Shown here: piece after piece, positions 53,569-64,000 of the stretch
Numbering within the stretch: the stretch's first letter is position 1
Layout of the letters: every line of letters starts with the position of its first letter
Source: Lineus longissimus
Lineage: Eukaryota; Nemertea; Pilidiophora; Heteronemertea; Lineidae
Direction: 5' to 3'
DNA: 64,000 bases
NCBI RefSeq assembly: GCF_910592395.1
Contig: NC_088316.1
Location: forward strand, 6,140,001 to 6,204,000
Made by a program: the position numbers and the translations under genes
The notes under the pieces: model-generated
The model's database searches: none
Seen by the model: only the letters and a program-made list of their open reading frames with translations
Told to the model about the DNA's origin: nothing

Positions 53569-53852
53569 CTGAAAAGATACAAGTGAGAAATTTAAAACAA
53601 AGTTGAAGGAAATGAATAATTCATACCGTTTATATCATGATTATAAATGATGAAATTTATCAAGAGGATATATCATCGTTTTAGATTCATTTCTTTGTTT
53701 CTAATTATGATTAATACACTAAAGAACAGGCAAAATTTATGATGGAAGTGATACATGAACAAAAGTCATGAACATTTTCTTGTTATGGAACGTCTCACAA
53801 TCTGAAACAGAAGCAAATCAGTTTATGATATTAAATTCAAAAATATATTTTG

Positions 53853-54183
53853 TTAACTCTTTGGCTACCCGCAGGCTTTTAAAGGCAGTGTCCCATACCA
53901 CTGGCCCACGCCCGGTATAGACCGGGCGACCTGGATCGCAACTTTGCTTAGGAAAGTTTCATTGTAAAATAGCTAGCATTAAGCAATCTTAGGGACGAGG
54001 TCTGTATTGGATTGAGTGCAGTGCCGCCATCTTGTTTTTCCGTGTGTAAACCAACCAAAATTTTTTATAGGGACTGTGGTGACGATAGAACTTGGCGAAA
54101 ATTTGGCAGGATGGATTTCTGTGGGCCAGTTGTACGCAGTTCACCTGCCCGGTATATGCCGGGTGTGGTAACGAAAGAGTTAA
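53853..54183. mobile_element. TTAA element, left member of a back-to-back pair
   Basis: Ends TTAACTCTTTGGCTACC and GGTAACGAAAGAGTTAA are imperfect inverted repeats. Subterminal GCCCGGTATAGACCGGGC and CCCGGTATATGCCGGG palindromes lie near each end. Its right TTAA is also the left TTAA of the next element. Confidence 0.65.
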
Positions 54184-54440
54184 AGGGACAACTTGAGGTA
54201 GGATCTAAAATGGGTGCCCTAATATTTTCTTAATTCGAGGCCCGATGTACAATCCAGCTTCACATTATTAGGTGTCGATCGCTAGATTTGCTTGCAGTTT
54301 TAGATATTGCGAGCTTCAGGTAAGCCTTGTCTAGTGCACCATTAATTGCAATTTAGTTTTTTCAATGTTTTTTTTTGGAGGGGAGAATCATGGTCCAGCT
54401 GGAAGAAGTTTTGGTATGAAACACCAACCTGTCCCTTTAA
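54180..54440. mobile_element. TTAA MITE, right member of a back-to-back pair
   Basis: Ends TTAAAGGGACAACTTGAGGT and CAACCTGTCCCTTTAA. The end is the same family as 43706-43967. No coding. Confidence 0.75.
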
Positions 54441-54935
54441 AACTAGAAGATTTACTTTGAAACAGTGTCAAAGCATGTACATGTGTATAATTGTTGCAAT
54501 GCTGACGACGGCTGGTCATAACAAGACAAATTCAAGAGCACGATTCCACTCTCCCATTACAGCACTATCACAGCAGACAAGATTGCATTCCAAGCAAAAT
54601 TGATCACAAACTTTGTGGAAGATTAAAAACGTGTTCTCGTCATCTTTATCTTTCCTGTGAAACTAAAGTCTACAAAAACAGTCACCTCGCCGAAATGGAA
54701 CAATGCCTTCATGTTCTAGAGTTGGTGATTTGAAACGGAACACTGAAAAATTTGTTTGCGTCCAATGCCAACCACTCATTAACCCTTTCGCTGTGGGTGA
54801 CGTGCATAGCACATCATGGACATGGTCGCATGTCGTGTGGGTGACGTGCAAAGCACGTCATGCCCTTCTAAAATATTTATTCACCAGCACCTGGTCGCAA
54901 CCTCTCTAAATACGCCAATAGCACTAGGGAATAAT

Positions 54936-55175
54936 GAGGAACCTGCAAAACAAATCCTGCCAATAGGGGGCCCTGCAGGCAAGTGGATGCAGGTTGTGAT
55001 GAGAAAGCCATTTCCCTTAATTACTCTACATGGGGAAATAGCACAAAATTTTTTTGTTTTATCGGTCCTTAATTCTATTTTGATGAGTTTTGGGGAGAAA
55101 ATCGACAAAACTTAACTTTAATGGAAAATGCACTGGAAGTGTACCTGGATTTTTTTTAGGTCTGCCAGGTTCCTC
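54936..55175. mobile_element. GAGGAACC MITE, copy 3
   Basis: Same orientation and blocks as 25684 (GCCAATAGGGGGCCCTGCAG, CTCTACATGGGGAAATAGCA), with a deletion in the middle. AT lies outside both ends, and the flanks AATAAT and ATAATAG are consistent with an AT duplication. Confidence 0.87.
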
Positions 55176-55981
55176 ATAATAGTTTCATCCTAATAGCATA
55201 GATGGCGACACTTTCGAATAATTTCGACCGTTCAGTTCAAAGTCAGCTTCAATGTTAGTATTGGGATCGACTGTCAGCACATGGCAGCGCTGGCAGAAAA
55301 ATGACTGCGACAGCGAACGGGTTGATGGACTAAAGCCTTCATTCAGTGTTTCAGCAAGTCAGAGTTTTACATGTAGCAGGCTAGGGCACAGCCCCCTGAC
55401 TTTTCTGAAATTTCAAAATGTTGCCAAGTCTTTTTTCTTCATTAGTGGCCAAAGATTAACAAAACATACGTTTTAAAGCAGGGCGCTACTGCCTACACCA
55501 TGCTTTTTTTCCGATTTCTAGCTAAAACATTGTTGTTCATGCATGGCATCACAAACAGATATCCGGGAATGAAAAGTAAAGCGTACGGACAAAAGTTCAA
55601 ACTATAACCGTACCACGACAGTAATTTCTTTCACTTCTAACCTTCCTTTACGACATTTTGTAGCCTCTGCACTAATGAAATCGCCACCCACGTTACCACC
55701 TGCTAATTAGCAGAACACGATTATCCGAATGTCACAGCATCCTCACTAAAGGTGGTACATGTACTATAGATTGCCGTCCATCATGTGAATATTTTTGTAG
55801 TCGTGAACTTTAGACATGTTTATGTTCAATCACGAAAATATGAAGTCAGAAGACTCCTTGCAATGTGCCGATTTGTCTGGCGTCGGACAAAAACATTCAT
55901 AATAAATTGTCCAAATACTTTTTTTCCCAATGCGCTCAATGACGTAACCTCTTACAGATCTACTCAAGAGTCAACTCTGCA

Positions 55982-56437
55982 GACAGGATTAGCAGCAGCC
56001 CGACTCGAATTCTGAGTACGATGTGATTCCCTCTCTTTGTTCTACGTCATCAAATTCAACTGGGCGGGGTTTTTCCGGAAGTTCAGTCATACTCGCTCGT
56101 AAAACAGAAGGCCTACTCAAGAGGTGCTCTCCCACAACCAATTTAGCATTTCTCATCCTAGATTCAGGGCATTGCCTTGTTGTTTCTTTTACCGATAGGG
56201 TCTCTGCAAAACTCTTTTGTCCACTAATACTTTTGGTGGCAAAAAAATTCTGTAAAATGGACGTTTTTGTCTGGTGTAATTTTCGCATGCTGGTGCACTA
56301 CCTTCATGTACAATGTACATCAACTCGAACTGAGAGTGGTAATGCTGCTAACCGGTCAAACTGAACATTCCAGCGCGGTTCCCAATAGGACTCAGACTCG
56401 TACTAGGAGTCAGAGTTGGATAGCTGCCAATCCTGTC
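55982..56437 (+). mobile_element. Dispersed TIR repeat, copy 2 (partner at 4066)
   Basis: Left end GACAGGATTAGCAGCAGCCC pairs with the right end GCTGCCAATCCTGTC. Internal blocks match the copy at 4066. Non-coding; the minus-strand open frame across it exists in both copies only because of the repeat. Confidence 0.75.
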
Positions 56438-56893
56438 TATCATTGCAATCATATGGTTAGTACATACGCATGTAGAACTTCGCATCAGGCGCTATAGAAA
56501 TTTGGTATGTATGTATGTACAATGTATGTATGTCTAATCTGGACTAAACGTAAAAAATGTCAGACACCCAACCTTCATTGACCAAGAAGAAAATCAGACA
56601 ACATAAAAACACTTGAAATATAACAGGAATTTGAATCATTGCATCCTGTAGGGAGGGAAGTCATATTTGAGTAGGAGTGTTACTTTACATCATTTTCCCA
56701 ATTAGACATTGCATACTCGCAATGGACAGATCATGATTGGAGTCATCAGGCTACATTCCCAGCCCCGTGTTACCAGCATCAGGCCCTTGGGCTCGGCTTC
56801 TGAGGATTTGTCATACAAAGAGATCAATAGGGTGGTAGCCTATACTGGGCGTTATTTTCAAAACCGGTACACCAAGCTTTTAGAAGCTGATTT

Positions 56894-57028
56894 GTAAAGG
56901 GACAATATAGGCGGCAGCTAGGCAGGCAATGACATGACCCAGTCTGACATGACCAAGGGCCCTTACTGTGTATACTAGTCACTATGGCCAAATTGGCCCC
57001 TCTCCTCCTGCCTACAGTCCCCCTTTAA
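56894..57028. mobile_element. TTAA-type MITE, copy 2 (partner 13771)
   Basis: Left end AAAGGGACAATATAGGCGGC, right end CTACAGTCCCCCT-TTAA. The left TTAA has decayed to GTAA. Shorter than the copy at 13771 and reversed relative to it. Confidence 0.75.
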
Positions 57029-57892
57029 GAAATGTAACATGATGATAATGAATAGAGACTCTAAGTCTACTTTCTTTAAAACATTAGAACTATTTCCCCA
57101 AGGGAGATGGTGCTTTGCTCTTGCGAGAACTGTGATTTGAAGTTAGTAAGTTTTCAGCTGAACTCTATCATTCCATCTGATATAAGATGCTGGTATCTTT
57201 TACTAAAACAATTGCAAATTTTCTAATTCAAGTTCGGTTTTTTCATTTTTCGAACAAACATACAAGGCCTTAAAAGCCAAATCAAGTTGCTTTCACTGAT
57301 CTGATTCTTTTCTGATGATGACATGCAGCAATGAGCTACACGCACATAAGTCACATTTATAATTAGATTTGAATCACATCTCTAATCATTATTTCTAACC
57401 GATTAGTAATACCTCCAACGGCCAACAACGACCATTGACCTTGTTATTCCTAAAGGTCAATCGTCAGCGCATCTAGGCGGGGCACGCTGTTTACTTATCG
57501 CCTACCCACACATAACACGCACATCACTACAATCAGCGCCATCAATGATGGGCAAACCGATCCATATTGGCGCTAGATCGGAAATCAATACGTTTTTATT
57601 GGTTGAGTATGATGGATGGCGACTTCTATGTTGGTCGCTGGAATACAGATCGATAGCCAATGTAATGTTCACGATTGGGGATGCTGCTAATGCAACTACT
57701 GATTAAAGCCATTAAAGATCAACATGGAAAAAATGCAATTCTTTAAGTGGAAATTCTGACATTGACTAAGGTCAAATCAGATTGCGAGGGTTTTTTTCAT
57801 TCAAGCACGAAAAGAATACTAGACATGCTGCGTGTGTTCCAATGCCAAACGACAGCGCATGCACTGTTTTGCAGTGCAAAAAATCGTGTTTT

Positions 57893-58050
57893 TAAGTCCA
57901 ATTTTGAATATAAACATCCATCACGTGAAAAATCGAGTGTTGTTTGATGTCATGGGTAAGTTCATCTGACATGATATCATAAAGGTACAAAGTGTCAGAC
58001 GCCATTTGTGACATCACCCAACATTCGATTTTTCACATAATTGGAAGTTT
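57893..58050. repeat. Inverted repeat, possible MITE core
   Basis: CCAATTTTGAA and CACGTGAAAAATCGAGTGTT on the left pair with AACATTCGATTTTTCACATA and AATTGG on the right. Full element limits unclear. Confidence 0.55.
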
Positions 58051-59400
58051 AGCAAATGAGAAAACGCAATTTTTCAGCAACACGTAAGCCTTATTCTTGG
58101 GCTTTCAGCAAATGCAGTCATGTGATGAACTTCTAAGAATACTATTACTATACCACATTGGCGGCATTTTATACCCAACACTACAATTTTGAAATCTATG
58201 GAAAAGTAGAATGTCGGAATGATGAGAATTGTTTTTGTGAGTTGCCTACTGGATTGACACACAAACCACAGTGGGAGGTGCACCTGGTTGGGATGATCTT
58301 TCTACCGCATGTACTGGGTTGCAAAATAGAGCAGGGAGCACAAAAATCATACATTATACCAAATTCAGACATCATGCTCTATTTATTCATTGGTAATGGA
58401 TATACAATGTAGTTGCTGCGCTGTTTATATCATATCTATATTCATGTTGTATAGATCGGTGAAATACGAATCATAACTTTAGTTTACCTCTGTTCATATC
58501 AAACACCAAAGCATGTGACTGATTTTTCATCGACTTTTAGAAAACAATTGATCTGCTACCCACATTCTACCTGCAAAAGAGATCTATCATGTCCATGTAA
58601 TAGTCTAAAGTAACTGAACTAGGAATGATTCATGATGAGAATTTAGATTTACATTAATTTCTTTCTCAAAATAAAGTTGATGAAGTTGATTATCGGTAAT
58701 TCAAATGATTTAAATGACTAATCCCCATTCACATTCAGCAATGCAATTGGTCGTGAAGCAATGAGGATACTTGCTTGCAAGTAGGCCGTGGGGTAAAAAG
58801 ATACTTGCAAAATACAGGATGAAATTGTACAAATTAATTCCTGTCCTACATATCCAATTGCATTACAAATACTTCATCATCATATCCACACACAAAAAAC
58901 TGTCTAGACTAGAATGTAGTTTTGAGCAAGAAGTCGCAATAATTTTCAATAACAACAAAGGGTATGTGCCAGACATCGGATGAGACACGGGGAATATGCG
59001 CAGAATTCAAGGTCGTGTGATTTCAAGGGCAGCCCTCCCATCCTACCCCATGACATAGATTCTTGAAGTCAATCAGGCGACTTTTTCAGCAATTGCAGTC
59101 TGGAATATGAAATCCCAAATGGCCCCCTGGCAGCCATATTGGATATCAGATAAGGTTCAACATCGATGGGGCACCCTTGAGCTACCCATCATGCAACAAG
59201 AACAATTCAAGTCCATCGGGTGATTCATTCTCCACTACAGTCCGCCATACCAAATATTTGGTATGATCCAAGATTACCACCTGGATTTTGGATCGGGCAC
59301 CTCTCCCACTTCACTCAATGATATGATGGCCCAGCCAACCCCATCTGGCGATTTGTTCTGCAGTTATAGTCTGGAATGCCAAATCTAATGTCAAGCATAT
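58051..59400. other. Non-coding stretch
   Basis: No gene recognised. From about 59060 a loosely repeated pattern begins (GTCCATCGGGTGATTC, CAGTCTGGAATG, CCAAATCTAATG) that continues as the clear duplication at 59410. Confidence 0.5.
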
Positions 59401-59409
59401 TGGGCGCCA

Positions 59410-59895
59410 AGTCCATTGGGCAATTCTCCAATCCCACGCCATCATGCAACGGAAAATCCAAGCTCATCGGGTGACTCTCTCTCTCTCTGCAGTGTACATT
59501 TACAGTCCGGAATGATAATTTCAAGATGTGCACATCAAATTCCTGCAAGTGCAAGCCATTTTGTGTGTACACCAGATCAGCCCAGAATGACAGGGCATCT
59601 CTCCCATCCTACATGTCCTATCCCATCAGAAAATTCAAGCCCATTATTGGGAATTTCACCCATCCCACGCCATCATGCAACAGAAAATCCAAGCTCATCG
59701 GGTGACTCTCTCTCACTGCAGTTTACATTTACAGTAAGGAATGATAATTTCAAGATGTGCAGATCAAATGCCTGCAAGTGCAAGCCATTTTGTACACCAG
59801 ATCAGCCCAGAATGACAGGGCATCTCTCCCATCCTACATATCCTATCCTATCAGAAAATTCAAGCCCATCATTGGCCGACTCCTTCACTGGCTTC
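59410..59895. repeat. Tandem duplication, 231-bp unit
   Basis: ATCATGCAACGGAAAATCCA at 59441 and its near copy at 59672. Both units run through CATCGGGTGACTCTCTC, GAATGATAATTTCAAGATGT and CCAGATCAGCCCAGAATGAC. Part of a longer degenerate array starting near 59060. Confidence 0.88.
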
Positions 59896-60906
59896 AGCAG
59901 TTACATGTAGTTCAGAATGTGAAATGGCCGCCTTGTGGTCATAATGGATATTGGACCGGCCTAAAAATTGTTTTGCATCAGCCACCCAGCCCTAAATCCC
60001 CATCCTACACCAATATAACCAATCTAACTACCCACCGGCGATCATCGGCGAATAATCGCCTCAGTCAGACGCCGCCACACCCTGACAGACCCATGCAAGT
60101 ACGCACGCACAGACAAAGGTAAACCTACGTCCCTACCAAACTCTCTTCGGTGGGATTTTAAAAACATACGTGCCACTAGATTATTGTAAACATGCACTGA
60201 CTGAGTCGCAAGCTATTACAAAACGGCCAAATAACCCCCAACATGCAACAACATATTTTCTTTGAGAAAACCTGAAACAGTTACTAAACTGAATGAGTTA
60301 ATCAAATTACTACTGCATCCATCGGGTGGCCGCTGGATTCGCCTAGTTGCACGAGAGCACTGCTCTTTACCAACCAAATCCTGATGGACCAATCTCACAT
60401 TAAAAAATGTTATTTGAGCTAATGCATGAAGCGAGAAAACAAAATCAATCCCAAAAACAACAAAGACCCCCACAAATGGTCCAATTAAGGTTTTATAGAC
60501 AATTTAGGCAAGTTAATAAAACTTAATTATTTTTTTTCAAATTCGGTTATTTTTACAGAAAATTGCATCAATTTATGATACTACTGTACATGTACTAATC
60601 AAGAAGTTTACTATCATTACATGTATGTATTTCTAATTCAAAGCTACGACATACCATACATGTACATGTATAATAAGGTAAGGTAGAAAGAAAACAGTTA
60701 ATTTGCTGTATATACATCTCTGGGCTGAGTGCTTCAATTTCGATCAAACGTGATTTGATGCCGAGCTTTAAATCCAGTCCCTGAGGTTTTGTACATGTCA
60801 GGCAATCATAAGCAGGAAGGTGCCTGGTGAACGGAGGGTCAAAAGTTTGAGTCCCTTGGGTAGTTTTTTTCAATGCAACTGGTTGGTTAGCCGCCAGCTA
60901 TACAAG

Positions 60907-61078
60907 TACAGTAGAACCTCTCTATTAAGGACGCTCTTGGCACTGACAAGTGCTGTCCTTAATAGAGAGGTCAAATTGAAATTGAATGGAAACAACCAAT
61001 TTGGGACCAAACCTAGTTTCCTTTAATTGAGAGTTTGTCCTTAACAGAGAGGTGTCTGCTAAGGGAGGTTCCACTGTA
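60907..61078. mobile_element. CTCTATTAAGGACA MITE, copy 5 (complete)
   Basis: Ends TACAGTAGAACCTCTCTATT and GGGAGGTTCCACTGTA with TA at both edges. The cleanest uninterrupted copy, useful to reconstruct copy 3. Confidence 0.88.
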
Positions 61079-61736
61079 AATATAGGGTGGTGGGTGCCTT
61101 TGTGTCAGGTGCCTGGCATTAGAATACTACCTTGGAGGTGAAGGGCATTTCATAAGCCAAATTTGGCAGGCTTTTTAATTTTCCATGAAACTACAATAAA
61201 CAAACCTTACTTTTTACTTTTTCACTCTAATAAAAGCACACATGTAAGAACAGTGAGCAGTGTCATCTATAAAGATCCTCTCCTGCCAACCCAACAGACA
61301 GTAAAGTATACAACAAATGTCTTTGCATACAAGAAAGAACCCAGTAGAATATTGACCAAGTGGCAACGTTTTTTTTCTCTCCAAGACGACAACAGAATAT
61401 TGAGACAATGAATACATTGTAAGTTCACTAAACAACACAGTTGCCGGGGGAGGAGCAGAAGGGGTTTTTATCAAGCAAAAAAGACTGGATGCACCCTTAC
61501 CACCTCTGTAATCCACGGGCAGGCCTGGTGAGCAGAGAATTAGTGAGAAATGATGAGGTGCAGATTAGAATGGTATGCACAATACGTGATTAATTTTTGG
61601 AGGTTTATTTAAAAGATTTCGTTGTCTCAATGGAAGGTTGGTACCAGACCATGCAGACTGGTTCCCATCAACTCGCAAGAGGGCTAAAATGAGACACTGC
61701 CTAAAGCCCCCTTTCCTGGTAAGTCACCTAGATGTC

Positions 61737-62238
61737 ATCCTGAGGAAATCAGGGGTTAATGTTCGCTTCTCGGGCCCTACACAAAACCCCGAGACATTCG
61801 CCCTCATTTGGTGAAGTACAGGCGTACATCACCTTTAAGTCAGCACTGAGATTAAACTACCAACCTCGGTTCTAGTACCGTACTTCTATGATTTGTATGA
61901 ATGAAAAACGCACTCAGATCTCAAAGAATCGAGGATGCAGTGCGCACCTCGAAGGAGACGCTGCTCGCTCGCTGTCAGCATGATCAAATGCAAGTCATTC
62001 TCCAAAGCAGCGATAACATTCAAGCATACTGTAGGACTACTATCACTACCATCCACTGCGCTGGAGAATGAATGCAAGTTTGGATATAGTTTTTGAAATT
62101 CCTAGACACAATTGTAAGCGACGCTCTGATTGGGCGCATTTACTTCTGCGCTGGCTACTTCACCAAATGAGGGTAAATATCTCAGGGGTTTGTGTCCAGG
62201 GCTGGAGAAATGAACATTAACCCTGATTTCCTCAGGAT
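61737..62238. mobile_element. TIR element with about 90-bp arms
   Basis: Arms ATCCTGAGGAAATCAGGGGT...CCTCATTTGGTGAAGTA and complement. The interior (61830-62150) is non-coding. Confidence 0.82.
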
Positions 62239-62480
62239 TCCTAGATGTAGCGGTAGAGTGGCTGAACTTTATCCAATTTTCGTATTAGGCTCTGTTGAAA
62301 AACCATGCCATTTCCTGAAAAGAGTGGTCATGTGACATTGGTTTCAACAAAAGTGGACCATAAAAGCTCTGTGGAGTTTGGCCAGACCACTGCACTAAGT
62401 GCGCTAATCATTACCACGGCTCAATAAGGCATTTAAAACACCGGCTCAGAGAAGCAGATTGGGTGTGTATGTACCAGGTT

Positions 62481-62547
62481 ACAGACAGACGCTCAGCTCG
62501 AGAATCGAGCTGAGCGTCAGACATTCTCGAGCTGAGCGTCTGTCTGT
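62481..62547. repeat. Perfect 25-bp inverted repeat with 17-bp loop
   Basis: Arm ACAGACAGACGCTCAGCTCG plus AGAAT, loop, and exact complement. A smaller palindrome (CTCAGCTCGAGAATCGAGCTGAG-like) overlaps, so alternative folds exist. GAGCTGAGCGTC phrases recur nearby (62560, 62945). Confidence 0.93.
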
Positions 62548-63051
62548 AAGCTGAGCATCTGTCAGCGACTACATACATGTATACTTAAATTCGAATTCAA
62601 CCAACATGACCAATCACCAAGAAGACATCATCACTATGGACAAGTGTACAGTGCTATACGTGTACGGTAGGTCAATACCAAGGCTTTGTATCAGTAATAA
62701 ACCAGCGGTATCTAAAATGTTCACTTGTCCTGCCTAAAGATTAAAGTGAAATAGCAAAGAATATTGGTCATGTACCGTTCTTCTGCTTAAAGGAATTGAT
62801 ACCAAACTGGATGTGTTGGCTGTCTCACCAAAACCGTGAGGGAGGAGATACGCCGTCAGCGAGGTTTTGGCCAACATTTAGCTCCACCTAAACCAGTTTT
62901 GGTGAAACAATCCTTCGTTTTTTAAAAATCTTGAGTTGAGAGCTGAGCGTCAACAAGGACATTATTAGCTCTATAAACAATATCGGGTGATTGTAATGTA
63001 GTAGAAGGAAACCGGAGACCCGGAGGAAACATGTATGCTGTCTAAGAGAGT

Positions 63052-63138
63052 CGCCCTCTCTATCACATGAGTACCGACCGGGAATCAAACCTGGGACCTC
63101 AGAGGTGTGATGTTACCACTGTGCCACTCCGACAGCCT
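63052..63138 (-). mobile_element. tRNA-derived SINE head, second family
   Basis: Minus strand reads GAGTGGCACAGTGGTAACAT (A box) and CCCAGGTTTGATTCCCGG (B box) about 30 bases apart. Different from the 51637 family. Acceptor stem not recognisable, so not a functional tRNA. Confidence 0.7.
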
Positions 63139-63474
63139 GAGACAATACCCACAGTGAGGTATTAATTTCTATTCTAGTAAAGCATCTCAAATTAGATAAC
63201 GAATAATGTGTTTTGACTGCTTCCATATTTTTGCACCAACCCAAGCGGTTATCGTTGCCTGTAATTCTAAAACACCCGAGTGAGAATATTTCATTTTCAT
63301 AATGGACAATAGCCTCGTTTTCACAACAGAGGTTCGGGTGAGACAACCCAAACCGCTTGGGTTGGTGCAAAATGTTGAAGCATTTCAAAAGCATTTCAAA
63401 CCACATTATTCGAAATTCAATTTGACATGTTTTAGAATAGAAATTGATACCTCACTGACGGTGTTGATTGTCTC
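63139..63474. mobile_element. Hairpin MITE with about 120-bp arms
   Basis: Left arm from GAGACAAT through GTGAGGTATTAATTTCTATT to CACCAACCCAAGCGGTT, right arm complementary. It abuts the SINE head at 63052-63138. Related phrases (TGTCTCACC, AAACCG, TTTAGCTCCACC) occur at 62800-62920 and 63465-63570. Confidence 0.78.
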
Positions 63475-63574
63475 ACCCAAACCGCTCATGTGGAGCTTAA
63501 ATATTGGCCAAAACCTCGGCGTACATTTTAGCTCCACCCCGGCGGTTTCAGTGAGACAACCAATACCTCCAGTT

Positions 63575-64000
63575 TGATAAAAACCACAACCGCTGAATTC
63601 ATAACAATGCACTGTAGGCGCATAGTGCATTTACATACACTGTAAATTGCAGTGTAAATCACCATGATCAATAGTTAGGCAATACTGATGGTCTCATTTT
63701 AAAGCTCTCTTGCAAGCAAATCCTGATTCAATCTACAGGGCCTGGCAATAAAAAGTTAGGTACATGTACATTAGAACAAACAGCGGGATGGTTAATCCTG
63801 CCACACACGAGCAACTCAAGTCATGGGGATCATGTAAGCATCAGTCACCCAGGTCATGACCACGATCCATGTTGTGTAACTTCCGGCGCTGAGGTCAAAC
63901 AAAACCACTAGTACATGTATGGTTATATCATCATCAAGAAAGGCATCGTGATTGTGGTGCAAAATTGGACCTTTGCCTTAATTTGCCTTATATTGCCGAG
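63575..64000. other. Right edge, nothing recognised
   Basis: No exon, repeat family or RNA gene was recognised in the last 425 bases. Confidence 0.5.

Overview
This window is animal nuclear DNA. Its genes are split into short exons by GT-AG introns (one is GC-AG), the sequence is AT-rich, and about two dozen small inverted-repeat transposons, tRNA-derived SINEs, LINE remnants and tandem repeats fill the space between exons. The repeat style (TA- and TTAA-flanked MITEs, a GACCTCTGTGACC repeat ending in an ACG ladder and a GGTGAGCTAAAAA tail) together with the protein sequences suggests a marine invertebrate, most likely a lophotrochozoan such as a mollusc or brachiopod. The species is inferred, not proven.

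Three conserved genes are readable, all on the minus strand. (1) 1296-3532: four internal exons of an SLC6 Na+/Cl- dependent transporter of the GABA/taurine/creatine type, covering transmembrane segments 4 to 9. Neither its N-terminal nor its C-terminal exons were found here. (2) 16970-34168: a complete 13-exon gene for IGHMBP2 (SMUBP2), an SF1B helicase of 1058 residues with Walker A, Walker B, motif V and motif VI, an R3H domain and a C-terminal AN1 zinc finger. All 12 introns join in frame. (3) 46322-53568: the last four exons of a goliath-type transmembrane RING-H2 E3 ligase close to RNF150; the exons for its protease-associated domain lie outside the window or were not seen. A possible fourth gene at the left edge (30-305, minus) encodes a signal peptide followed by a run of about 22 aspartates.

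Layout: 1-305 poly-Asp candidate; 1.3-3.5 kb SLC6; 3.6-16.9 kb non-coding, with tandem repeats, several MITEs and a foldback element with a 10-bp target duplication; 17-34.2 kb IGHMBP2, whose last intron holds a 2.4-kb minisatellite and whose other introns hold hairpin MITEs, one nested in another; 34.2-46.3 kb intergenic, with TA-flanked MITEs, a 1.56-kb TIR element and LINE remnants; 46.3-53.6 kb the RNF150-like gene, with a 306-bp tandem repeat and two SINEs in its introns; 53.6-64 kb non-coding with TTAA elements and hairpins. The three genes have unrelated roles (membrane transport, RNA/DNA helicase, ubiquitination) and show no sign of working together. The most distinctive content is the transposon record: nested insertions in which one hairpin arm preserves the empty site of the other.
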